Below, piece by piece: positions 1-10,535 of a DNA stretch of 64,000 nucleotides (its first letter is position 1; each line of letters begins with the position of its first letter). The stretch lies in contig NZ_RBZQ01000001.1 of assembly GCF_003640395.1 (NCBI RefSeq), forward strand, positions 558,001 to 622,000, in the 5' to 3' direction. The notes under the pieces are model-generated. The model searched no databases. It had not been told where the DNA came from and saw only the letters and a list, made by a program, of their open reading frames with translations. This DNA comes from Stutzerimonas urumqiensis (GTDB taxonomy: Bacteria > Pseudomonadota > Gammaproteobacteria > Pseudomonadales > Pseudomonadaceae). The translations under genes and the position numbers were made by a program.

Positions 1-698
1 CGGCCGAACCATTCGATCTGGTCGGCGTAGATGTTCGGCGTCGCGGCCTCGATGGTCGCCGGCAGGTTGAGAATCAGCTTTTGCGCTGGCGTCGGCTGGA
101 AGACCTCGATCACCGCGTTGCAGACTTCGACGGCGAAGTCGGTCTCGGTGGAGCTGAACACTTCCGGCGAGTATTCGAACCGCCAGCTCGTTTCGGGGCG
201 GGCGTCGGCCAGGCGCTTGATGACGCGGCCGGCTTCGACCGCGATCTGCTTCACGCCGGCCTTGTCCTGGTTGAACACGATCTTGCGGAAGCTCGGCGCG
301 GTGGCGTTGTAGTAGTGAACGATCGCCTGACGTGCGCCCCTGAGCGATTCGAAGGTGCGTTCGATGAGATCCTCGCGGGCCTGCGTGAGCACCTGGATGG
401 TGACGTCCTCGGGAATATGGCCGCCTTCGATCAGCTCGCGCACGAAATCGAAGTCGGTTTGCGAAGCCGAGGGGAAGCCGACTTCGATCTCCTTGAGGCC
501 GACCTGCACCAGGGTCTTGAAGAAGCGCATCTTCTTCTCGGCATCCATCGGCTCGATCAACGACTGGTTGCCATCGCGCAGGTCCGAACTCAGCCAGATC
601 GGTGCCTGGGTGATGGCCTTCGATGGCCAGGTGCGATCCGGGATAGCGATGGGAGCGAAGGCACGGTATTTGATCGAGGGGTCTTTGAGCATGGTCAT
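1..698 (-). CDS. leuA: 2-isopropylmalate synthase, N-terminal part (runs off the window)
   Basis: The first committed enzyme of leucine synthesis, condensing acetyl-CoA with 2-ketoisovalerate in the cytoplasm. Only about the first 232 residues are present; the rest lies left of position 1. The reading frame begins [14 protein letters not shown] and contains [14 protein letters not shown], the conserved metal and substrate segment of the DRE-TIM metallolyase family, where the DxRDG aspartate binds the divalent metal. The opening matches the long (about 557 residue) Pseudomonas form of LeuA. The start at 698 is preceded by an AGGA-type ribosome site; a second ATG at 692 is possible. It is divergent from the copper genes to the right, and I see no obvious leader peptide in the 699-984 spacer. 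Confidence 0.95.
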   Translation of the reverse strand, partial: MTMLKDPSIKYRAFAPIAIPDRTWPSKAITQAPIWLSSDLRDGNQSLIEPMDAEKKMRFFKTLVQVGLKEIEVGFPSASQTDFDFVRELIEGGHIPEDVTIQVLTQAREDLIERTFESLRGARQAIVHYYNATAPSFRKIVFNQDKAGVKQIAVEAGRVIKRLADARPETSWRFEYSPEVFSSTETDFAVEVCNAVIEVFQPTPAQKLILNLPATIEAATPNIYADQIEWFG

Positions 699-984
699 GG
701 CGATGTCCTGGGCTGGCGCTTAGGCTGCTTGCCGCATGAATCGCGGTGGAGCAAGCCGTGCAATGGGGTAAAGGTAGGGCGAGCCTCGGGTTGCTTGCAA
801 CACTGTGGATAAATTTGGAGGTTCGTTGCGCTGTTTGCTGGTTATCAGCAGAAAATTGCGGAATCGAGCTTTGCTTTAGCGTTGAATGCTCAGCCCGCAT
901 GGCGACCACGTGTCGCGTCGCGTTTGCCACCGTGCATGCCATCATGCGCCCACCTTATTGGACGTCTTCGTAGAAGGATCGCCG

Positions 985-1395
985 GTGACCCGCAGGCATC
1001 GTTCCGCTCTGAGCATCTGGCTTGGCCTGTTCGCCATGCTGATGATTCATGCCGGGCCGCTGATCTCTGCGTTCCAATTCCCGTCCGCTCGGCCTTCGTC
1101 GGTGACGGGCGAACATCACCACCACCCGATCGCGACGGGCGAGCGGGCCAGCGTTTCGATCGCGCACCATCCTGCCTCGGCATCCGTCGGCGGCCAGCCC
1201 GCTTGGCTGGAGGCCCTGGCGCTCTGCGGCTACTGCGAGTTGCTGACGCACAACCCGCCGCTGAGCCTCTCGCTCGATCTCACGGTGCCGCATTACCGGC
1301 CCGCATTTGCCCATTGGCTGCCGGTCGAGCCGTTGCCGCGCCTGCGCCTGTACATAGTCCGGCAGCCGCGCGCACCCCCTGCATTCCACGGTTGA
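985..1395 (+). CDS. DUF2946 family protein, probably copper-associated
   Basis: A 136-residue protein with a hydrophobic N-terminal segment (about residues 8-26, uncleaved anchor or signal peptide), a histidine run (HHHH) near residue 45, and the CGYCELLTHNP segment typical of DUF2946. The paired cysteines and histidines suggest metal binding. I chose the GTG at 985 because an AAGGA site lies just upstream and the protein then begins directly with the charged-then-hydrophobic export signal; the same frame also opens at 886 without such support. It sits 51 bases ahead of the OprC-like copper receptor on the same strand. DUF2946 genes are commonly found next to copper receptors, so a role in copper uptake or homeostasis is inferred, not shown. 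Confidence 0.75.
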   Translation: MTRRHRSALSIWLGLFAMLMIHAGPLISAFQFPSARPSSVTGEHHHHPIATGERASVSIAHHPASASVGGQPAWLEALALCGYCELLTHNPPLSLSLDLTVPHYRPAFAHWLPVEPLPRLRLYIVRQPRAPPAFHG

Positions 1396-1446
1396 TAACC
1401 AGGGCCGCCTTCGCCGCGGCGATCGTCATCTTCGTGGAAACTACCC

Positions 1447-3657
1447 ATGCACAGCCATTTCGCTTGCGGCATCACGCCGACTCGCCTTTTTGTTGCCCCT
1501 TTTATGCCCCATGCCAGCCGCTGCCGCTGGTCGTTCGCCCATCTCGCCTTCATCGGCTTGCTCGTCATCGGTCCGGTACTGGCCGACGAGGCGTCGCATC
1601 CGTCCCACCATTTGCCTGCGCCGGTGGTCCTTTCCCCGCTGGTGGTGACAGGCGTCGCGCCCGACTCCCCGCTCAAGGTGGTGACGGACCCCGGCTTGCC
1701 CCGTCAGCCGGTGCCGGCCAGCGATGGCGCCGATTACCTGAAGACCATTCCCGGCTTCTCGGCCGTGCGCAATGGCGGCGTGAACGGCGATCCCGTCTTT
1801 CGCGGCCTCTTCGGCTCGCGCCTCAAGCTCCTCAGCAACGGCAGCGAAATGCTCGGCGCCTGCCCCAACCGCATGGATTCGCCGGCGTCCTACATCAGTC
1901 CTGAAAATTTCGATCGGTTGGTCGTCATCAAAGGACCGCAAAGCGTGCTCTGGGGGCCGGGCGCATCCGCCGCGACGGTGCTGTTCGAACGCGAGCCGGA
2001 GCAGTTCGCCGAGCCCGACTGGCGCCTCGATGCGAGCCTGCTGACCGGTTCCAACGGGCGGCTCGACCGGATCATCGACGCCGCCGCCGGGAACGAGCAG
2101 GCCTATGCGCGCCTGATGGCCAACAGCTCGCAAGCGGACGATTACCAAGACGGCAATGGCGACACGGTGCCGTCACGTTTCGACAAATGGAACACGGACA
2201 TCGCGCTTGGCTGGATGCCCGATGCCGACACGCTGATCGAGCTCACCGCCGGCCGGGGCGATGGCGAGGCGCGCTACGCCGGTCGCGGAATGGATGGTGC
2301 CCAGTTCACTCGGGAGAGCCTGGGGCTGCGCTTCGAAAAGACCGGCCTGGGCGACACCTTTCAGGGGCTGGAAGGGCAGCTGTACTACAACTACGCCGAC
2401 CACATCATGGACAACTACAGTCTGCGCGACTTCGTCCCCAGCGCGATGATGCCGGTACCGGTGCTGTCGCGAGTCGATCGACGCACCCTCGGCGGGCGGT
2501 TGATCGGCACCTGGCAATGGTCCGACATCGAACTCAAGGGCGGGGTGGACGCCCAGCGCAGCGAGCACCGCAAGGCCATGAACCCGGCGCTCGCCGTCAA
2601 CCAGATGACGCCCGCCGCCGGCAGCGACGCGCTGCCCTGGGTGCCCGATGCGGTACTGCACAGCTATGGGCTGTTCGGCGAGCTGGAGTGGACGCTCGAC
2701 ACCCATCGCTCGCTCATCGGCGGGCTGCGGCTGGACCTGGCCGAGGCGACCGACGAGCGCGATTTCTTCCGCAGCCAGCATCCGACGCTGAAAAACATGA
2801 TGGGCATGCCGGTCAGCCAGGACTGGGCCAACCCCACCCATGGGCAGACTCGCCGTGAGCTGCTGCACAGCGGCTTCCTGCGCGTCGAAGAGCGGCTGGA
2901 GGATCTGCCGGCGAGCTGGTACCTGGGTGTCGGGCATGTCGAGCGCTTCCCTGACTACTGGGAGCTGTTCGTCTCCAACCCGGGGCCGGTCGGCACTGAG
3001 CAGCCGTTCGACTCGGTGCGCCCGGAAAAGACCACGCAGCTCGACGTCGGTCTGCAATACCGCCGCGGACTGCTGGATGCCTGGGTGTCGGCCTATGCCG
3101 GCGTGGTCGAGGATTACATCCTGTTCACCTATGTGCCCGGCGCGATGGCCAACAGCGTGCGTGCCGAGGTGAGCAACATCGACGCAACCATCGCCGGTGC
3201 CGAGATGGGCGCCAGCTATCGCTTCACCCGTCATTGGAAGGGCGATGCCAGCCTGGCCTACGCCTGGGGTGAAAACCGGAGCCAGGGCCGGGCATTGCCA
3301 CAGATTCCGCCGCTGGAAGGGCGGCTCGGACTCGGTTACACGCGGGACGACTGGAGCGTCACCGGTCTCTGGCGTCTGGTGGCCGAGCAAGGGCGGATCG
3401 CCGAAGGCCAGGGCACCGTGGTCGGCAAGGATTTCGATGAAAGTGCCGGGTTCGGCGTGCTGTCGCTCAACGGCGCCTACCGTGCGAGCCAGACGGTCAA
3501 GCTCAGTGCCGGCGTCGACAACCTGCTGGACAAGACCTACAGCGAGCACCTCAACCTGGCCGGCAGCGCCGGGTTCGCCGATTACGGGCTGGACGTGACC
3601 CGGCGGATCAACGAGCCGGGCCGTACCTATTGGGCGCGGGTCGACCTGAGTTTTTGA
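1447..3657 (+). CDS. oprC: TonB-dependent copper receptor, OprC/NosA type
   Basis: An outer-membrane TonB-dependent receptor of 736 residues. A signal peptide occupies about residues 25-46, followed by a histidine-containing mature N-terminus, a TonB-box-like SPLVVTG (about 63-69), a plug domain to about residue 210, and a beta barrel ending in the aromatic residue F, as usual for barrels. The segment MLGACPNRMDSPASYISPE is diagnostic: it contains the CxxxM pair (Cys139, Met143) that binds copper in OprC. The family imports copper, and NosA feeds copper to nitrous oxide reductase in denitrifiers. ATG 1447 gives a rather long signal region; the internal ATG at 1504 is an alternative. A strong hairpin follows the stop codon. 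Confidence 0.93.
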   Translation: MHSHFACGITPTRLFVAPFMPHASRCRWSFAHLAFIGLLVIGPVLADEASHPSHHLPAPVVLSPLVVTGVAPDSPLKVVTDPGLPRQPVPASDGADYLKTIPGFSAVRNGGVNGDPVFRGLFGSRLKLLSNGSEMLGACPNRMDSPASYISPENFDRLVVIKGPQSVLWGPGASAATVLFEREPEQFAEPDWRLDASLLTGSNGRLDRIIDAAAGNEQAYARLMANSSQADDYQDGNGDTVPSRFDKWNTDIALGWMPDADTLIELTAGRGDGEARYAGRGMDGAQFTRESLGLRFEKTGLGDTFQGLEGQLYYNYADHIMDNYSLRDFVPSAMMPVPVLSRVDRRTLGGRLIGTWQWSDIELKGGVDAQRSEHRKAMNPALAVNQMTPAAGSDALPWVPDAVLHSYGLFGELEWTLDTHRSLIGGLRLDLAEATDERDFFRSQHPTLKNMMGMPVSQDWANPTHGQTRRELLHSGFLRVEERLEDLPASWYLGVGHVERFPDYWELFVSNPGPVGTEQPFDSVRPEKTTQLDVGLQYRRGLLDAWVSAYAGVVEDYILFTYVPGAMANSVRAEVSNIDATIAGAEMGASYRFTRHWKGDASLAYAWGENRSQGRALPQIPPLEGRLGLGYTRDDWSVTGLWRLVAEQGRIAEGQGTVVGKDFDESAGFGVLSLNGAYRASQTVKLSAGVDNLLDKTYSEHLNLAGSAGFADYGLDVTRRINEPGRTYWARVDLSF

Positions 3658-3667
3658 AGGCAAGGGA

Positions 3668-3690
3668 GGGCGAGCCGCTGCGGCTCGCCC
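3668..3690. terminator. Bidirectional hairpin between convergent oprC and hydrolase genes
   Basis: A perfect 10-bp stem (GGGCGAGCCG and its complement) with a 3-base CTG loop lies in the 35-base gap between two convergent genes. There is no long T-run on either side, so it may act as a transcript-end stabiliser or weak terminator for both. Confidence 0.6.
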
Positions 3691-3692
3691 GT

Positions 3693-4235
3693 TCAGCGAA
3701 TGAATTCGCGGCTGATGGTCCGGAACCGTTCGGTGCCGGCCCGCTCCAGCCATTCGAAGGCGACCATCTCGCGCGACACGATCACCGCACCCGCCTGCCG
3801 CATGCGGGCCAGCGCCAAGGCCTTGTCGGCGGGGCGGCGCGAGCCGACACCTTCCTCGACGACGAACACCTGGCGGCCTCGCCCGAGCAGGTCGAGGACG
3901 GTCTGCAACACGCAGACGTGCGCTTCGCAGCCGCAGACGATGAACTGCGCACGCTCGCCGCCTGGCCGCTCGAACAACGCATCGTCGCCTGCCGCGGAGA
4001 AGTCCAGCTTTTCCAGGATCGCCTGCTCGTCGACTCCGTCGCGCAGGGCCGGCACGGTCACACCCAGCCCCTTGCTGTATTGCTCGGTGAGCAGCACCGG
4101 GACATCCAGGTGCCGGGCGATCCGTTGCAGCCAATGGCTGTGTTCGATGACCGACTGCCCGTCCTCGATAACGGGCAGCAGGCGTGTCTGCAAATCGACG
4201 ATCAGCAGGCTGGACTGTTCGGCTCGGATGCGCAT
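3693..4235 (-). CDS. Isochorismatase-family cysteine hydrolase
   Basis: A 180-residue single-domain protein of the isochorismatase-like fold. The expected catalytic triad can be read: Asp14 in LIVDLQTRLLP, Lys76 in LEKLDFS, and Cys108 in CGCEAHVCV, preceded by the cis-peptide region. Short members like this (YcaC or nicotinamidase-like) hydrolyse small amides or related compounds, and the true substrate cannot be deduced. It is convergent with oprC and 12 bases upstream of the M23 peptidase gene end, so it could be transcribed from its own promoter or from xseA-M23 read-through. No siderophore genes are nearby, so a role in enterobactin-type synthesis is unlikely. Confidence 0.85.
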   Translation of the reverse strand: MRIRAEQSSLLIVDLQTRLLPVIEDGQSVIEHSHWLQRIARHLDVPVLLTEQYSKGLGVTVPALRDGVDEQAILEKLDFSAAGDDALFERPGGERAQFIVCGCEAHVCVLQTVLDLLGRGRQVFVVEEGVGSRRPADKALALARMRQAGAVIVSREMVAFEWLERAGTERFRTISREFIR

Positions 4236-4247
4236 GGTGCCTCGCGA

Positions 4248-5084
4248 TCAGGGACGGTATTCGCCAATGAAAATGGACGGGTCGACGCGGGCGTCGTTCA
4301 GGCTGACGTTCCAGTGCAGGTGTGGGCCGGTCGCACGGCCGGTCGAGCCGACCTTGCCGATCACCTCGCCACGCTGCACGGCGTCACCTTCGGCGACGGC
4401 GATGCTGGACAGGTGGCAGAACATGCTGACCAGCCCCTGGCCATGATCGACGAACACCGTCTTGCCGTTGAAGAACAGGTTGTCGACGAGCGTGATCCGC
4501 CCATCCGCCGGCGCTTTCACCGGCGTGCCGGCCGGGACGGCGAAATCGAGCCCGGAGTGCGGGTTGCGTGGCTCGCCGTTGAAGAAGCGGCGCAGGCCAA
4601 AGGGCGACGACAAAGGCCCCTCGACCGGCTTGTCGAACAGCAGGTTGCTGGGCTGGTCCGGTCGAAAATTGCGATACGCCTCGGTCTGTTTCGCCAGTTC
4701 CCGCTCGATGCGCTCGAGGTCATCGGGGTTGGGATCGACCTGGCGCTGATTCTTCAGCGTGATGTGCTGGGCGCGGTACTCGCGCGGGCCGACCTCGAAA
4801 CTGCGCGGCTCGCCGTCGACCTGTGCCAGCTCGCTGCCGGGCGTGACGTCGAGCGGTATGCCGATGATCGCGATCCAGCGCTTGCCGTCCTCGCGAACGA
4901 CCAGCACCGGGCGGTCGTTGTAGGTCACCCGCGGCGCGTTCGCCCCTTCGCCGAGCTCCAGCACGGCCACGCCGCCGGGCACCGGCTTGTGCAACAGACG
5001 GGTGATGAAGCCCTCGGCGTGGAGCGGGGCGGCGATGACGAGCGTGACGAGCAGCAGGACAAGGGAACGGAGCATCGCAAGCAT
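4248..5084 (-). CDS. M23 family metallopeptidase (LytM-type)
   Basis: An exported 278-residue protein with a signal peptide (about residues 1-23, ending APLHA/EG). The C-terminal half is an M23 peptidase domain: NPHSGLDFA supplies the first His and Asp zinc ligands and GPHLHW the HxH pair, so the active site looks complete and it may cut peptidoglycan cross-bridges. The N-terminal part is a small beta-rich domain seen in other proteobacterial M23 proteins. It follows xseA by 14 bases on the same strand, and this pairing is common in Pseudomonas. Two ATGs (5084, 5075) are possible; neither has a clear ribosome site. Confidence 0.9.
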   Translation of the reverse strand: MLAMLRSLVLLLVTLVIAAPLHAEGFITRLLHKPVPGGVAVLELGEGANAPRVTYNDRPVLVVREDGKRWIAIIGIPLDVTPGSELAQVDGEPRSFEVGPREYRAQHITLKNQRQVDPNPDDLERIERELAKQTEAYRNFRPDQPSNLLFDKPVEGPLSSPFGLRRFFNGEPRNPHSGLDFAVPAGTPVKAPADGRITLVDNLFFNGKTVFVDHGQGLVSMFCHLSSIAVAEGDAVQRGEVIGKVGSTGRATGPHLHWNVSLNDARVDPSIFIGEYRP

Positions 5085-5098
5085 CCAGGCCGGGCTGC

Positions 5099-6475
5099 TC
5101 AGAGCAGCGGGAGGGTGATCGGGTCGGTGTGGTTGTCTTCGACCCGGACATGCAGGCGCCCGTCGCCCAGCCGCGCTTCCAGGCGTTGGCCGGGCTGGGT
5201 TTGCTCGGCGCGGCGGATCGCGTGGCCGCGCTCGTCGAGCAGGATGCTGTAGCCGCGGCCCAGCGTCGCCAGCGGGCTGACGATGTTCAAGGTCTGGCCG
5301 AGGCTTTGCAGGCGCTGGCGTTGTTGTCGCAGGTTGGCTTGCATGGCGCGTGGCAGGCGGGCATCGAGCGTGGCGAGGCGCTGGCGCAGCAGGTTCAGGC
5401 TGCGGCCCGGATGCTGCGCGGCGAGGCGGGTTTCGAGACGAGCGAGCCGTTCGTGACCCGCGCAGAGATGGCGGTCCAGGGCGCGTAGCAGCCGTTGCTC
5501 GAGGTCATCGATGCGCTGCGCCTGTTGCTGCAAGCGCTCACCGGGATGGCGCAGGCGACGCGCCAGGCCATCCAGCCTCAGGCCATCGCGCCGCAGCCGT
5601 TCCCGGGTGCAGTGCAGCAGGCGCCGGCGCAGCATTTCCAGTCGCTGCTCGAGATCGCCGGCATGGGGCGCCAGCAGTTCGGCGGCAGCACTCGGCGTGG
5701 GCGCACGGACATCGGCGACGAAATCGGCGATGGAAACGTCCGTCTCATGGCCGACGGCACTGACGAGCGGCGTGCGGCACCCGGCGACGGCGCGCGCCAC
5801 CGCTTCCTCGTTGAAGCACCACAGGTCTTCGAGCGAGCCGCCGCCGCGCGCCAGGATGAGCGCATCGAAGCCTTGTGCGTCGGCAAGCGCGAGCGCCCGA
5901 ACGATCTGCCTGGTCGCCTCGCGGCCCTGCACGGCGGTGGGGATCAGCGACAGCTCGACATGCGGCGCGCGCCGGCGGAACACGCTGATGATGTCGCGAA
6001 TCACCGCGCCGGTCGGCGAGCTGATGATGCCGATCCGGCGCGGATGGGCGGGCAGGGCACGCTTGCGCTCGGTGGCGAACAGGCCTTCGGCGGCGAGCTT
6101 TTCCTTGAGGGCCTCGAAGGCCAGCCGCAAGGCGCCGTCTCCGGCGGGTTCGACGTTGTCGAGGATCAATTGATAGTCGCCGCGCCCTTCGAACAGCGAG
6201 ACCTTGCCGCGCACGCGTACGGCGAGGCCATCGCGCAGCGCCTGGCGCACCCGCTGCGCGTTCTGGCGAAACAGGGCGCAACGCACCTGGGCGTTGCCGT
6301 CCTTCAGCGTGAAATAGACGTGGCCGGAGGCCGGTCGAGCGAGGTTGGACAGCTCGCCCTCGACCCACACCTGAGCGAACACGTCTTCCAGCAGCATGCG
6401 GGCGCGCCCGTTGAGCTGCGAGACGGTCAGGACTTCGCGATCGAGATTGAGGCGCTGGAAGGGGTCGGTAAGCAT
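5099..6475 (-). CDS. xseA: Exodeoxyribonuclease VII large subunit
   Basis: The large catalytic subunit of exonuclease VII, which degrades single-stranded DNA to oligonucleotides together with XseB. The 458-residue product shows the N-terminal OB fold (QVWVEGELSNLARPASGHVYFTLKD), the central catalytic domain with RIGIISSPTGAVIRDI, ILARGGGSLEDLW and SAVGHETDVSIADFVAD, and a long C-terminal helical region rich in Arg, Leu and Gln that forms the coiled coil. I chose ATG 6475 (MLTDPFQRLNLDREVLTVSQLN), where family members begin; the frame is open to 6520. It heads a short minus-strand unit with the M23 peptidase. xseB is not in the window. Confidence 0.96.
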   Translation of the reverse strand: MLTDPFQRLNLDREVLTVSQLNGRARMLLEDVFAQVWVEGELSNLARPASGHVYFTLKDGNAQVRCALFRQNAQRVRQALRDGLAVRVRGKVSLFEGRGDYQLILDNVEPAGDGALRLAFEALKEKLAAEGLFATERKRALPAHPRRIGIISSPTGAVIRDIISVFRRRAPHVELSLIPTAVQGREATRQIVRALALADAQGFDALILARGGGSLEDLWCFNEEAVARAVAGCRTPLVSAVGHETDVSIADFVADVRAPTPSAAAELLAPHAGDLEQRLEMLRRRLLHCTRERLRRDGLRLDGLARRLRHPGERLQQQAQRIDDLEQRLLRALDRHLCAGHERLARLETRLAAQHPGRSLNLLRQRLATLDARLPRAMQANLRQQRQRLQSLGQTLNIVSPLATLGRGYSILLDERGHAIRRAEQTQPGQRLEARLGDGRLHVRVEDNHTDPITLPLL

Positions 6476-6532
6476 GCCGGCATCATAGCCGGGCCGGGCG
6501 GGTGGCCGAAACCGGCACACCCGCCTCTCGCG

Positions 6533-8764
6533 TCAGCGGTTGACCGTGCCCAGGCGCAGGAAGCGGGTTTCCCCGCTGGCATCCTCGACGCCGTCGTTAT
6601 CGGTCACCACGTAGAGCTGGCCGCTCCGGTCGACCGCGGCGCCTTCGACTTTATCGACGACCCAGCCGCCCGTGTTCTTGAGCGCCGGCAGCAGGTCGCG
6701 CTCCAGGCGCTTGGTCACGACCGGAAAGGCGTGGCCCTCCGTGGCGGGCTGCAGGCCGCCCAGGTCGATGCGGTAAAGCCGCTTGACCTGCGCCTGCGGA
6801 CCCTGACGGTTGTCTCGCTCGAGTACCAGGAATTCGCCATTGCCCAGCGCCGTCAACTCCGACAGGCCGACCCAGCCGCCGTCCGGCGCCGCCTCGAGCG
6901 GGTAATGGAAGAACGCCCAGTCGCCGGTGCGCGCGTCGAACACGCCGATGCGGGCCAAGCCGTCCGGGTCGTTCTTCCATTCGCGCTGGAAGGCGACATA
7001 AGCCCGTTCCTGCGACTCGTCGGGCGCGACGGCGACCCCTTCGAAGCCATTGCTGGTCTGTTGCGCGGCGACGGCGTCCGGCAACGGGTATTCCGCCAGC
7101 ACCGTGCCGTCGCGACCGGTATGCACCAGCAGGTTGGGCCGATCCTTGCCGTTGCCTTCCGAGGCGAGCCAGAAGCTGCCGTCGCTGCGTTGGGCGATGC
7201 CCTCGAGATCGTAGTCGAGGGTCGCGCCGTTCTTGCGCAGTTCGATTTCGCCCTCGATCACCGCAGGCGTCGACTGGCTGTCGATGCGATAGATGCGCGA
7301 GGCGCGGTAGTAGCTATCCGGCACGGCATAGAGCTGACCGGCGGCGAGTGCGTCGGCCGTGAGACCGCTCAGCGCGCCCCACGGGATCAGTTGGTCCTCG
7401 CGCGAGCGGATCTCCGGATACGGCGCCCGCTCGGCGCTCAGCCGGTAGATCGACAGCGTGGAGCGATAGCCGTCGTCTGCCGAGTCTTCTTCGCTGCTGG
7501 CCACGAACAGGTTGCGGCCGGGGATGGGCAGCAAGCCCTCCGGCCCGACGCCGGCGGGCAACAGCTGATGCAGGCGGGGTGCCCAGGGGCGCGCGAGGTC
7601 GTAGACGGCCACGGCGTTGCCGCGCTCGCTGCCGACGAACAGATAGTGCTGGCGACCGTAACGTGCGCTGGCGACGCCCTCCGGTTCGATGCCCTTGTTC
7701 TCGGAGCGGCTCTCCGGGTAGTGGCCGGCCCGGATGAAGGCCTGCTCGAGCGACGAACCGGCCTCGTAGCGCAGGCCGCCCAGCGGATCGAACAGACTGA
7801 AGCTGCGACTGCCGCCTTCGATGCCGTCGGCATCCTCGTAGTCGCCTTCGTTGGCGGTCGCCAGCAGCGGGCCGGCCCAGGCGATGGCATCGGGCTCGCG
7901 ACGCCGGTCCGACAGCACTTGCAGCGGCTGGATGCGATCGTCCTCCTCGGTGTCGACGCCGTTGAGCGAGACGGCACCGGCGCTGAAGTCGTTGATGAGC
8001 CGGCCGCGGCGCAGGTCGACCAGGGCGATGTGATTGTTTTCCTGCAGGGTGACCGCGGCGATGTCCAGGTCATTGATGCTGACGTACTCGGGCTCGGGAT
8101 CGTTCGGCGCGATCTCGGACAGCCCGTCCAGCGAAACCTGGCGCGTTTTCCAGGTGCTCGGAGCGCCCTTGAGGTCGATCACGACGAGGTAGCCGCCGGG
8201 CAATTGCGGGATCAGGCCGTCGTTCAGGTCTTCGTCCCGCTCGTTTTCGATCGCCACCGCGGCGAACCGGCCGCTCGGTGCGACGGCGACCGAATCGGGC
8301 TGGCCGCCGAGGGGCAGGTCGGCGATGCGCTGCGGTGACGACGGATCGCGGATATCGAACACGGCCAGCACGCCGTCCGGCTGGCTGTGGCTCGTCGAGC
8401 GATTGATCGCGACCAGCGCGTAATGCCGGTGCACGGCGACCGAGGTCGGTTCGCCTTCGAGCGCGACGAAACCGAGCGGGCGAGGCGCCTCGGGGTGCGT
8501 GATATCGACCAAGCCGAGTCGCTCGGACGGGCTGTCGGTATAGAGAAGGGTTGTGCCGTCCTCGCTGGCCGCGGTGATTTCGGCCGCGGTCTGCCGACTC
8601 GGGTCTTCCTGGGCGGGCAGGTTGCGGTACACCGGAAAGGTCGCGATGCGTTCGAAGTAGCGCTCGACCGATGGTGCGGCGAGGGAAACGCCCCACGGCG
8701 TGGTCGAGAGTGCAAGCAGCAGTCCGAGAGCGATGGGGCGGCGGGCGAAGCGGGGAGCGGTCAT
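6533..8764 (-). CDS. Exported esterase-like protein of phytase family (beta-propeller)
   Basis: A 743-residue protein with a signal peptide (about residues 1-29, ending SLAA). The N-terminal two-thirds carry repeated beta-propeller-like blades (SVAVHRHYALVAI, SVAVAPSGRFAAVAIE, repeated LVDL and FDIRD phrases), resembling the LVIVD/choice-of-anchor type. The C-terminal third matches the esterase-like activity of phytase domain (YDLEGIAQRSDGSFWLASEGNG, NGFEGVAVAPDE, VDKVEGAAVDRSGQLYVVTDNDG). It is probably periplasmic or secreted; a phosphoesterase role is possible but the substrate is unknown. It is transcribed away from guaB, with which it shares a 185-base spacer. Confidence 0.8.
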   Translation of the reverse strand: MTAPRFARRPIALGLLLALSTTPWGVSLAAPSVERYFERIATFPVYRNLPAQEDPSRQTAAEITAASEDGTTLLYTDSPSERLGLVDITHPEAPRPLGFVALEGEPTSVAVHRHYALVAINRSTSHSQPDGVLAVFDIRDPSSPQRIADLPLGGQPDSVAVAPSGRFAAVAIENERDEDLNDGLIPQLPGGYLVVIDLKGAPSTWKTRQVSLDGLSEIAPNDPEPEYVSINDLDIAAVTLQENNHIALVDLRRGRLINDFSAGAVSLNGVDTEEDDRIQPLQVLSDRRREPDAIAWAGPLLATANEGDYEDADGIEGGSRSFSLFDPLGGLRYEAGSSLEQAFIRAGHYPESRSENKGIEPEGVASARYGRQHYLFVGSERGNAVAVYDLARPWAPRLHQLLPAGVGPEGLLPIPGRNLFVASSEEDSADDGYRSTLSIYRLSAERAPYPEIRSREDQLIPWGALSGLTADALAAGQLYAVPDSYYRASRIYRIDSQSTPAVIEGEIELRKNGATLDYDLEGIAQRSDGSFWLASEGNGKDRPNLLVHTGRDGTVLAEYPLPDAVAAQQTSNGFEGVAVAPDESQERAYVAFQREWKNDPDGLARIGVFDARTGDWAFFHYPLEAAPDGGWVGLSELTALGNGEFLVLERDNRQGPQAQVKRLYRIDLGGLQPATEGHAFPVVTKRLERDLLPALKNTGGWVVDKVEGAAVDRSGQLYVVTDNDGVEDASGETRFLRLGTVNR

Positions 8765-8885
8765 ACGAGCCTCTGTTCGGCGAAGGGAAGGGCTGGTGGC
8801 GTCAGGCTACCGACCGTCGCTTACAGGCAGATGACGCCCGCCGCGGTACCGCCGCCGAATCGGCCGTTATCCGCGAGTGGCTGCA

Positions 8886-10419
<1,534 letters not shown>

Positions 10420-10440
10420 TCCAACTCGATCGACAGGCGC

Positions 10441-10521
10441 TGGAAGCTGGAAGCTAGAAGCTTGAAGTCGCGACTTCGGGCCTCTGCTTCCAGCTTCTGG
10501 CTTTCAGCTTCAAGCTTTTTT
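10441..10521. repeat. Inverted array of heptamers between guaB and guaA
   Basis: Four tandem heptamers of the form TNGAAGC run from 10441 to 10468 (TGGAAGC, TGGAAGC, TAGAAGC, TTGAAGT). From 10486 to 10513 the reverse-complement forms follow (GCTTCCA, GCTTCTG, GCTTTCA, GCTTCAA). Between them GAAGTCGCGACTTC (10464-10477) is itself a perfect palindrome. The right arm ends in six T (10516-10521), so RNA from this stretch can fold into a long imperfect hairpin resembling an intrinsic terminator, 14 bases before the guaA start codon. The function is unknown; termination, RNA stability or a dispersed repeat family are all possible. Confidence 0.8.
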
Positions 10522-10535
10522 CGAAGGAAAGCCCC

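Noticed and set aside
2173-4134. Long minus-strand open frame opposite oprC
   Set aside because: High-GC shadow of the receptor gene; the translation is low in hydrophobic periodicity, rich in Arg, Gly and His, and matches no family.
3693-4235. Isochorismatase as part of a siderophore cluster
   Set aside because: No ent/dhb or phenazine genes nearby, and the protein is a short stand-alone hydrolase.
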